This document shows positions 7,575-13,571 of a stretch of 13,571 nucleotides of DNA, in pieces. Position numbers and translations under genes: made by a program. Source of the DNA: Candidatus Brocadiia bacterium (GTDB lineage: Bacteria; Planctomycetota; PUPC01; DSUN01); the NCBI GenBank assembly GCA_016782825.1, contig JADHXT010000053.1, positions 1 to 13,571 on the forward strand, written 5' to 3'. Below the pieces are notes generated by a model, which saw nothing but the letters and a program-made list of their open reading frames with translations, searched no databases and was not told where the DNA came from. Numbering within the stretch: the stretch's first letter is position 1; the number at the start of each line of letters is the position of its first letter.

Positions 7575-7589
7575 GGGCAGCGGCTGCCC
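7575..7589 (+). other. Short GC hairpin after the PNP gene
   Basis: GGGCAG at 7575-7580 can pair with CTGCCC at 7584-7589 around a three-base CGG loop, 15 bases after the PNP stop codon. There is no T-tract. It could mark the end of the kinase-DUF167-PNP transcript, but a six-pair stem of this kind is common by chance in DNA this GC-rich. The rest of the 7561-7675 gap shows no clear promoter; only the GAGGA ribosome-binding site at 7662-7666 stands out. Confidence 0.25.
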
Positions 7590-7675
7590 GAGCGCCTGCC
7601 GGATCGCACGGAATGTTGCCGCCTCCGAGGCTGTGACCCCGAGGTCGCACAAGGGGCTGAAGAGGAATCGCAAGA

Positions 7676-10606
7676 ATGAACTATCGCAAGACCGTCAATC
7701 TGCCCAAGACCTCCTTCTCCATGAAGGCCAATCTGCGCCAGCGCGAGCCCCAGTTTCAGAAGCGATGGCAGAAGATGGACCTCTACGGCTGCATCCGCAA
7801 GGCTCGCAAGGGATGCCCCAAGTTCGTGCTGCACGACGGGCCGCCCTACGCCAGCGGCGACCTGCACATCGGCACGGGGCTCAACAAGATCCTCAAGGAC
7901 ATGGTCGTCCGCTCGAGGACCATGAGCGGCTTCGACGCGCCCTACGTGCCCGGCTGGGACTGCCACGGGCTGCCCATCGAGCACCAGGTGCTCCGCGAGC
8001 TGGGGGAGGGCGCCCTCGATACGCCCAAGATGGACGTGCGGCGCCGCTGCCGCAAGTTTGCCGACAAGCATGTGAAGGCACACGTCAAGCAGTTCCAGCA
8101 GCTCGGCGTGATGGGCGACTTCGCGGAGCCCTATCTCACGCTCGACCGTGGCTACGAGCAGGCGGTGATCGAGCTGTTCGCCGACCTCGTGGCGGGGGGC
8201 TACGTGTACAAGAGGCTCAAGCCCATCCACTGGTGCTACGAAACCCGCACCGCGCTGGCCGAGGCCGAGCTCGAATACAAGGACATCGAAAGCCCGGCCA
8301 TCTACGTCAAGTTCCCCCTCGGCGACGACGTGAGCGACCTGTTCCCCGAGCTGGGCGACGAGCCGCGGTCCATGCTCATCTGGACCACCACCCCGTGGAC
8401 GTTGCCGGCCAACCTGGCGATCGCGGTGGCCGGCATGGCCGAATACTCGGCCATCCGCTACACCGACCCGAACACGAAGCAGGCCGAGGTGGTGATCCTG
8501 GCTGAGGACCTCGTCGAAGTGGTCATGGCCAAAGTGGGGATCGAGAGCTTCGAGCGCGTGGGCCGCTGTCGCGGCGACCGACTGGCCGGCCGCCAGTACA
8601 CCCACGTGTTCTACGGCGACCGCGTGTGCCCCATCATCGTGGCCCCGTTCGTGAGCCTCGACGATGGCACCGGCTGCGTGCACAGCGCGCCGGGGCACGG
8701 CCGCGAGGACTATGAGACGGGCATCGAGCATGGCCTCGACGTCTTCAGCCCCGTCGACGAGTTCGGCTGCCTCACCGACGCGGTGCCCGACTTCATGGGC
8801 ATGCACGTCTTCGAGGCCGACCCGCTCATCATAGACAAGCTGGCGGGCATGGGCAGCTTGCTGCACGCCGAGCGGATCACCCACTCCTACCCGCACTGCT
8901 GGCGTTCCAAGGCTCCCGTCATCTTCCGCGCCACCGAGCAGTGGTTCATCTCCCTCGATCACAGCGGGCTGCGCCAGCGCCTGCTCCAGGCGATCCCTCA
9001 CGTGAAGTGGATCCCCGGCTGGGGCGAGGGGCGCATCACGGCCATGGTGAGCGACCGCCCCGACTGGTGCATCTCGCGCCAGCGCGTGTGGGGCATCCCG
9101 ATCCCCGGCTTCTACTGCGAGCACGATGGCGAGCTGCTCCTCGACGCCGACATCATCCGCCACGTGGCCGGTATCTTCGGCCGCGAAGGCTCCAACGCGT
9201 GGTTCACCAAGGACGCCGCCGACCTCCTGCCGGAAGACACCGCCTGCCCGCGATGCGGCGGCACGAAGTTCCGCAAGGAGACGGATATCTTCGACGTGTG
9301 GTTCGAGAGCGGCTCGAGCCACCGCGCCGTGCTGCGGGGCGAGAAGGCCGAGCGGCAGGGCCTCCGCTGGCCCGCCGACCTCTACCTGGAGGGCACCGAT
9401 CAGCACCGCGGCTGGTTCCAACTCTCCATGCTCCCCTCCGTGGCCGCCGACGGGCAGCCGCCCTTCCGCCAGGTGCTCACCCACGGCTTCGTGGTCGACG
9501 AGAACGGCGAGAAAATGTCCAAGAGCCTCGGCAACTTCATCTCGGTGGCCGATGGCCTCGATGAGTTTGGGGCCGAGCTCCAGCGCCTGTGGACCGCCAG
9601 CGTGGACTACACCGACGAGATTCCCGCGTCGCGCGACGTCCTGCGCCGAATGGAAGATCCCTACCGGCGATTCCGCAACACCTTCCGCTACCTGCTGGGC
9701 AACCTGCACGGGTTCGACCCTCTCCGGGATGGCGTACCTACGGAGAGCATGCGCGAGGTGGACAGATGGGCTCTCTCTCGAACGGCGACCCTCTGCTGGG
9801 ACGTGGAGAAAGCCTATGCAGACTACCAGTTCCACCGCGTGTACCACCGGACGTACGCCTTTTGCACAGTGGACCTGAGCAATTTCTATCTGGACGTGAT
9901 CAAAGACCGCCTCTACTGCGGTGCGAAGGACGGTGTCGCCCGGCGGTCCGCCCAAACAGCCCTCTATGTGATCCTTAACTCGCTTGTCCGCGTTCTCGCT
10001 CCCATCCTCGTACACACGTGCGAGGAGGTATGGGACGAGATGAAGAAGATGTTCCCTTCTTCCTGCAGCGAGGACAGCGCGCACCTCACCACCTTCCCTT
10101 GGGTGAAACGGAGCGTGAGTGCTGGCATCGACACGATGCTTCAACTCGTGCTTGCTGATGGCGGCGCCACAGATGCATGGGATATCCTCCTCAAGCCGCT
10201 GGGCAAGAAAGGCCACACTATCTTCGATCTGCGTGATGAGGTGTACCGCAAGATCGAGGCGCTTCGTGCAGAAGGTAAGGTCGGGAGTGGGCTGGACGCG
10301 AAGGTCACCCTGTACGGCCAAGAGGGATTCGTGTCGAATATGTCCGAGTTTGAAGACGATGTTGAGAGCTGCACGCTTTCTGAGGTGTTCATCGTTTCCG
10401 AGGCTTCGGCGGAGATCTGTCCCTTAGGACAAACACCACCGAATGCGACAGAAAGCGATGTCTTCCTTGACGTGGCATTCCTCGTTGAGCCCTCCGAGCA
10501 GCCCAAGTGCGCCCGCTGCTGGCGCCACCTGCCCAGCGTGGGGCAGGACGCCGAGCACCCCGAGCTGTGCTGCCGCTGCGCCGACGTCGTGCGCGGCCTG
10601 AGCTAG
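7676..10606 (+). CDS. ileS: Isoleucyl-tRNA synthetase
   Basis: A 976-residue class I aminoacyl-tRNA synthetase that charges tRNA-Ile in the cytoplasm; E. coli IleS has 938 residues. The signature DGPPYASGDLHIGTGLNKI contains the HIGH-type motif as HIGT at 64-67, and KMSKS lies at 613-617. The CP1 editing domain that removes mischarged valine is present: WTTTPWTLPAN from Trp236, then DDGTG at 329-333 and APGHGREDY with the expected editing Asp345. The C-terminal zinc module is intact, with Cys945, Cys948, Cys965 and Cys968 (CARCWR ... CCRC), marking the bacterial zinc-bearing type. The ATG at 7676 has GAGGA (7662-7666) nine bases upstream. Codon use changes within the gene: residues about 683-942, the anticodon-binding bundle and linker, use many A/T-ending codons, while the zinc module after 10501 is wholly G/C-ending. 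The frame stays open throughout and the motifs remain plausible, so the gene should be functional. purN follows after 25 bases. Confidence 0.97.
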   Translation: MNYRKTVNLPKTSFSMKANLRQREPQFQKRWQKMDLYGCIRKARKGCPKFVLHDGPPYASGDLHIGTGLNKILKDMVVRSRTMSGFDAPYVPGWDCHGLPIEHQVLRELGEGALDTPKMDVRRRCRKFADKHVKAHVKQFQQLGVMGDFAEPYLTLDRGYEQAVIELFADLVAGGYVYKRLKPIHWCYETRTALAEAELEYKDIESPAIYVKFPLGDDVSDLFPELGDEPRSMLIWTTTPWTLPANLAIAVAGMAEYSAIRYTDPNTKQAEVVILAEDLVEVVMAKVGIESFERVGRCRGDRLAGRQYTHVFYGDRVCPIIVAPFVSLDDGTGCVHSAPGHGREDYETGIEHGLDVFSPVDEFGCLTDAVPDFMGMHVFEADPLIIDKLAGMGSLLHAERITHSYPHCWRSKAPVIFRATEQWFISLDHSGLRQRLLQAIPHVKWIPGWGEGRITAMVSDRPDWCISRQRVWGIPIPGFYCEHDGELLLDADIIRHVAGIFGREGSNAWFTKDAADLLPEDTACPRCGGTKFRKETDIFDVWFESGSSHRAVLRGEKAERQGLRWPADLYLEGTDQHRGWFQLSMLPSVAADGQPPFRQVLTHGFVVDENGEKMSKSLGNFISVADGLDEFGAELQRLWTASVDYTDEIPASRDVLRRMEDPYRRFRNTFRYLLGNLHGFDPLRDGVPTESMREVDRWALSRTATLCWDVEKAYADYQFHRVYHRTYAFCTVDLSNFYLDVIKDRLYCGAKDGVARRSAQTALYVILNSLVRVLAPILVHTCEEVWDEMKKMFPSSCSEDSAHLTTFPWVKRSVSAGIDTMLQLVLADGGATDAWDILLKPLGKKGHTIFDLRDEVYRKIEALRAEGKVGSGLDAKVTLYGQEGFVSNMSEFEDDVESCTLSEVFIVSEASAEICPLGQTPPNATESDVFLDVAFLVEPSEQPKCARCWRHLPSVGQDAEHPELCCRCADVVRGLS
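9722..10500 (+). other. Segment of atypical codon usage inside ileS
   Basis: Within ileS the third codon position shifts. In the 40 codons at 10382-10501 I count 15 ending in A or T, including TTA, GGA, CAA and ACA. All 34 codons that follow, up to the stop, end in G or C. The upstream edge is softer, somewhere near 9700-9730, where codons such as GTA, AGA, TCT and CGA first become frequent. The segment encodes residues about 683-942. It reads as a possible recombined patch, a region under different selection, or a junction from assembly of mixed strains. Confidence 0.6.
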
Positions 10607-10631
10607 CCTGCGGCCCACGTTGGAGAAGCCA

Positions 10632-11273
10632 ATGCGTCACCTCAAGCTGGCCGCGCTGCTCTCGGGCGGCGGCACCACGCTTCAGAACTTCCTCGACCGC
10701 ATCGCCGCCGGCGAGCTGGATGCCGAAGTGGTGGCCGTGGGCTCGAGCCGCAAGGATGCCTATGGCCTGGAGCGTGCCCGCAAGCACGGCGTACCCACGT
10801 TTGTGGTGCCGTCGAAGCAGTATCGGGGGCAGTCGGACGCCTTCAGCGATGCCGTCTTCGAGGAGCTGGGCCGATACGAGCTCGACCTCGTGCTCCTGTG
10901 CGGCTTCATGTGCCTGGTCCACATTCCCGAGCGCCTCATTGGCCGGGTGATGAACATCCATCCCGCGCTCATCCCCGCGTTCTGCGGCAAGGGCTACTAC
11001 GGCCACTTCGTCCACGAGGCCGTGCTCGAGTATGGAGCCAAGGTGAGCGGCTGCACGGTGCACTTCGTGGACAACCACTACGACCACGGCCCAGTGATCG
11101 TGCAGAAAACCGTGCCCGTGCTGGACGGCGACACGCCTGACGAACTGGCCGCGCGTGTGTTCGAGACCGAGTGTGTGGCCTATCCCGAAGCCGTGCGGTT
11201 GTATGGCGAGGGCAGGCTGCTCGTCGAAGGGCGACGCGTGCGCACTCTCGCGGAGGGCGATGGCGCGACATGA
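10632..11273 (+). CDS. purN: Phosphoribosylglycinamide formyltransferase (GAR transformylase)
   Basis: A 213-residue cytoplasmic enzyme of de novo purine synthesis that transfers a formyl group from 10-formyltetrahydrofolate to GAR. The N-terminal LLSGGGTTLQNFL matches the GAR-binding SGxGTNLQ-type loop with Thr in place of Asn. The catalytic set is present: Asn108 and His110 in NIHPALIPAF, and the HFVDNHYDHGP motif with Asp147 and Asp151, which includes the catalytic aspartate. The length is close to E. coli PurN (212). The ATG at 10632 has GGAG at 10622-10625; a TTG at 10620 is possible but less likely. It lies 25 bases after ileS, and its stop TGA (11271-11273) overlaps the ATG of the response regulator as ATGA, implying translational coupling. 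A purine-synthesis gene between ileS and a two-component system is probably shared transcription rather than shared function. Confidence 0.95.
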   Translation: MRHLKLAALLSGGGTTLQNFLDRIAAGELDAEVVAVGSSRKDAYGLERARKHGVPTFVVPSKQYRGQSDAFSDAVFEELGRYELDLVLLCGFMCLVHIPERLIGRVMNIHPALIPAFCGKGYYGHFVHEAVLEYGAKVSGCTVHFVDNHYDHGPVIVQKTVPVLDGDTPDELAARVFETECVAYPEAVRLYGEGRLLVEGRRVRTLAEGDGAT

Positions 11274-11941
11274 GGATTCTGGTGGTGGAAGACGAGGCGC
11301 GTGTGGCCAGCTTCCTCAAGCGAGGGCTCGAGGCCGAGAGCTTTGCCGTGGACGTGGCCGGCGATGGCCAAGACGGCCTCCATCTGGCCACCGTGCACGA
11401 ATACGATCTGATCCTGCTCGACGTGATGTTGCCGAAGCTCGACGGCTTCGAGGTCCTCTCGAAACTGCGCGCGCGCGAGAACGTGACCCCGGTGATCATG
11501 CTCACCGCGCGCGGGGAACTGAGCGACCGCGTGCGTGGCCTCGACCTCGGGGCCGACGACTACTTGGCCAAGCCCTTTGCCTTCGCGGAACTCCTGGCGC
11601 GGGTGCGAGCACTGCTGCGGCGCGGAGTCGACCGGGCCACCCCAACGGTGAGCGTCGGCTCCCTCGCGCTCGACCCCATGAGCCGCACCGTGACCGCCGG
11701 CGACGCCAAGATCGAGTTCACCCCCAAGGAGTTCACACTGCTCGAATACCTGATGCGCAACGAGGGCACCGTGCTCACCCGCACGATGATCTCCGAGCAC
11801 TGTTGGGACATCAATTTCGACACCTACACGAACCTGATCGACGTGTTCGTCAACCACCTGCGCAAGAAGCTCCAGCCCCACGGTCTCGACGGCATGATCA
11901 AGACAGTGAGGGGGGTTGGCTATGTCCTCAAGAACACATAG
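11270..11941 (+). CDS. OmpR/PhoB-family response regulator (CusR/CopR-like)
   Basis: A 223-residue transcription factor. The receiver domain (about 1-115) has the acidic pocket VVEDEA at 5-10, the phosphoacceptor Asp51 in LLDVMLPKLDG, Thr79 in MLTARG and Lys101 in AKPF. The winged-helix DNA-binding domain (about 128-222) shows FTPKEFTLLEYLMRN, the recognition-helix region LIDVFVNHLRKKL and the closing RGVGYVL hairpin. The compact form and motif wording resemble the CusR/CopR metal-responsive subgroup, but the ligand cannot be read from a regulator. The start ATG overlaps the purN stop by four bases; the nearest Shine-Dalgarno-like GGAGG (11252-11256) is about 13 bases away, so initiation probably depends on ribosomes finishing purN. 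The downstream kinase gene begins inside its last 20 bases, making the two an obvious cognate pair. Target promoters are not recognisable here. Confidence 0.95.
   Translation: MRILVVEDEARVASFLKRGLEAESFAVDVAGDGQDGLHLATVHEYDLILLDVMLPKLDGFEVLSKLRARENVTPVIMLTARGELSDRVRGLDLGADDYLAKPFAFAELLARVRALLRRGVDRATPTVSVGSLALDPMSRTVTAGDAKIEFTPKEFTLLEYLMRNEGTVLTRTMISEHCWDINFDTYTNLIDVFVNHLRKKLQPHGLDGMIKTVRGVGYVLKNT
11908..11915 (+). promoter_or_regulatory. Ribosome-binding site for the histidine kinase, inside the regulator gene
   Basis: GAGGGGGG at 11908-11915 lies six bases before ATG 11922 and within the codons of the response regulator's RGVGYVL ending. It supports ATG 11922 over the in-frame TTG at 11916, which would overlap the purine tract. 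Confidence 0.6.
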
Positions 11942-13415
11942 GCGCGCGTTCTTCCGCCGCGCGCGGTTCAAGCTCACCCTGCTCTACACGAGCATCCAGT
12001 TCGTCATCCTCATCATCATGTGCGCGTTCCTCTACTACCGCAACTCACGGAGTATGGACAAGCAGCTCGAGCGCTTCCTCAAGGACGAGGCCCGCGACGT
12101 GATCGCCATGGTGCACGACCACCCGGACGACTGGGCGGCCATCCGCGACTCGTTCCGCCGCGAGAGCGGCGGCGAGCGCTACTACACCGTGAGCTTCCGC
12201 CTGCTCGACCTTGACGGCAAGATTCTTGCCGCCTCGCGCACCCTGCGCGACGAACGGGTGGCCCCCGTCACCCCCGAAGCTCTGGAGATCGTGCGCAAGG
12301 CCGACACGTACCAGGCCGAGGTGCTGGTGCCCGACGCCACGGCGCCGGAGCGCCCGTCGCGGCACCTGCTCATGGCCGTGGGCGTGCAGGACCGCGAGGG
12401 CAAGAGCGTGCTCTACGTGCTCCAAGTGCTGGCCGATCTGCGCCCGTTGCGAGCCTTGAGCCGCCACCTGCGCCACAACATCTACTCGGCCGTGCCGGTC
12501 CTGCTCCTGCTGTCGTGGATCGTGGGCTACATGCTGGCGCGGCGTTTCCTGCGGCCCATTCACACGATCACCCGCACGGCACGGCGCATTACGTCCACGA
12601 ACCTCAACGAGCGGCTCCTGCGCACCAACTCAGGCGACGAACTCGACATGCTCGCGGCGACGCTGAACGACATGATCGGCCGGCTCGAAGAGTCGTTTGC
12701 GCTCTTGCGCCAGTTTGCCGCCGACGCGGCTCACGAACTCCGCACGCCGCTGACGATCCTGAAGGGCGAGGCCGAGCTGGCCCTGCGCGGCGACGTGAAG
12801 GATGCCGTGGCTCTCCGCGAGGCACTGGAGGGCAGCGTGCGCGAGTGCGACCACATGATCGGCGTGGTGGCGAATCTGCTTGCCTTGTGCCGAGCCGACA
12901 TGGGCGACGAAGCTCTCGCCCACGAGCCGGTGCGCCTCGACCTGCTGCTCACCGACCTTGCCGAGACCTTTCTTATCCTGGCCGAGGATGGGGGCATCGC
13001 TCTCCAGTACACCGAGTTCCCCGAGATTGTGGTGCTGGGCGAAAGGTCGCGGCTGCACGAGTTGATCGCCAACGTCCTCGACAACGCCGTCAAGTACACC
13101 CCCAAAGGCGGGCGCGTGTCGCTCGCCTGCGAGGTGGATGCAGAAGAGGTACGTGTGATCATCGCCGATACGGGCATCGGCATCCCCGAGGACGACCAGA
13201 CGAGTATCTTTGACCGATTCTATCGAGTGGACACGTCGCGCTCGCGCGACACGGGCGGCAGCGGCCTCGGCCTGAGCATCGCCAGGGCGGTGGCCACCGC
13301 CTACAGCGGCGAAATCGAGGTGGAGAGCGCTCCCGGCGCAGGCAGCCGATTCACCATCACGTTGCCATTGGCGCCGCCCGGCGAAGCGGCGGGTGGAGAG
13401 CTGACGGATGAGTGA
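11922..13415 (+). CDS. Membrane sensor histidine kinase (CusS-like)
   Basis: A 497-residue kinase, cognate to the preceding response regulator. A basic N-terminus leads into a membrane segment at about 17-39. An extracytoplasmic sensor of about 145 residues follows (41-185, with RLLDLDGKILAASRTL, typical of CusS-like sensors), then a second membrane segment at about 189-210 and a HAMP linker at about 211-262. The dimerisation and phosphoacceptor domain carries His271 in FAADAAHELRTPL. The ATPase domain has the N box around Asn388 (NVLDNAVKYTP), DTGIGIP from Asp416, FDRFYRVD, and GGSGLGLS at 445-452, all intact. It should autophosphorylate and pass phosphate to Asp51 of the regulator. The signal is unknown: the sensor has no obvious His/Met/Cys cluster of metal ligands, so metal sensing is only suggested by overall resemblance. 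It overlaps the regulator by 20 bases and the next gene by 8, consistent with one coupled transcript. Confidence 0.95.
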   Translation: MSSRTHRRAFFRRARFKLTLLYTSIQFVILIIMCAFLYYRNSRSMDKQLERFLKDEARDVIAMVHDHPDDWAAIRDSFRRESGGERYYTVSFRLLDLDGKILAASRTLRDERVAPVTPEALEIVRKADTYQAEVLVPDATAPERPSRHLLMAVGVQDREGKSVLYVLQVLADLRPLRALSRHLRHNIYSAVPVLLLLSWIVGYMLARRFLRPIHTITRTARRITSTNLNERLLRTNSGDELDMLAATLNDMIGRLEESFALLRQFAADAAHELRTPLTILKGEAELALRGDVKDAVALREALEGSVRECDHMIGVVANLLALCRADMGDEALAHEPVRLDLLLTDLAETFLILAEDGGIALQYTEFPEIVVLGERSRLHELIANVLDNAVKYTPKGGRVSLACEVDAEEVRVIIADTGIGIPEDDQTSIFDRFYRVDTSRSRDTGGSGLGLSIARAVATAYSGEIEVESAPGAGSRFTITLPLAPPGEAAGGELTDE

Positions 13416-13571
13416 CCCCGACCCGCGTCCTGCCGGCCGAGTCCCGTCGCCTCCTGGCCCTCCGGTGGTGGAGATCCCACGGGTGCCGGAGCACTCGCGC
13501 CTGTACCGCTTCCTCCAGCACCCCTTCCTCTACGTGGTGCTGTTCGGCCTCTGGTTTGCCTGCGATCAGTG
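13408..13571 (+). CDS. lspA: Probable lipoprotein signal peptidase II, N-terminal part (cut by window end)
   Basis: Only the first 54 codons are visible and the frame is open to the window edge. The product begins MSDPDPRPAGRVP, a proline-rich hydrophilic stretch of about 30 residues. It then enters a hydrophobic segment, FLYVVLFGLWFACDQ, ending in Asp53-Gln54. LspA proteins have a conserved Asp-Gln-x-Ser/Thr-Lys at the end of their first membrane segment, and lspA is commonly found close to ileS, so LspA is the best guess; the x-Ser/Thr-Lys falls beyond the window. LspA is an inner-membrane aspartyl protease that removes lipoprotein signal peptides. The leading tail is longer than the usual few residues. 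The ATG overlaps the histidine-kinase stop by eight bases, with GGAG at 13395-13398. An unrelated membrane protein cannot be excluded. Confidence 0.55.
   Translation, partial: MSDPDPRPAGRVPSPPGPPVVEIPRVPEHSRLYRFLQHPFLYVVLFGLWFACDQ

Noticed and set aside
7523..10321. 932-codon minus-strand frame over ileS
   Set aside because: Antisense to an unmistakable ileS and without motifs. It stops being open where ileS codon usage becomes less G/C-biased.

Overview
The window is GC-rich (roughly two-thirds G+C by eye), densely coded, and all recognised genes lie on the + strand. The best phylum-level guess is a planctomycete or a close PVC-superphylum relative. The main reason is the 1,382-residue exported protein at 761-4909, which combines an NPCBM-like module, a hydrazine-synthase-alpha-like (HzsA-related) middle region with CxxCH haem motifs and a SUMF1/FGE-type domain, an architecture I associate with Planctomycetota and Lentisphaerota. 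The FHA-Ser/Thr kinase and the style of the PurN and IleS sequences fit that guess but do not prove it. Nothing here indicates that the organism carries out anammox.

Layout. (1) 48-584 encodes a six-segment membrane protein resembling DUF1097, followed by a strong hairpin at 621-650. (2) 685-713 is a plausible promoter for the large secreted multidomain protein at 761-4909. (3) A near-ideal TTGACA-N18-TATAAT promoter at 4939-4968 precedes a compact run: FHA-Ser/Thr kinase (5082-6380), a DUF167/YggU-family protein (6393-6713) and a trimeric-type purine nucleoside phosphorylase (6742-7560). (4) After a 115-base gap come ileS (7676-10606), purN (10632-11273), an OmpR-type response regulator (11270-11941), its histidine kinase (11922-13415) and the first 54 codons of a probable lspA (13408 to the window end). 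Genes from purN onward overlap by 4, 20 and 8 bases, which points to one translationally coupled operon.

How the genes relate. Most of the window is housekeeping: isoleucyl-tRNA charging, de novo purine synthesis (PurN), purine salvage (PNP) and lipoprotein maturation (LspA). Two signalling modules are embedded in it, a membrane-anchored FHA kinase and a CusRS-like two-component pair. The most unusual content is the large HzsA-related/SUMF1 fusion protein, whose function is unknown. A second anomaly is a stretch inside ileS (about 9722-10500) with clearly more A/T-ending codons than its flanks, suggesting a mosaic gene or an assembly artefact. I found no tRNA or rRNA genes, insertion sequences, CRISPR arrays or phage genes. 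No gap between genes exceeds 300 bases. I do not see a convincing undescribed defence or mobile system here.
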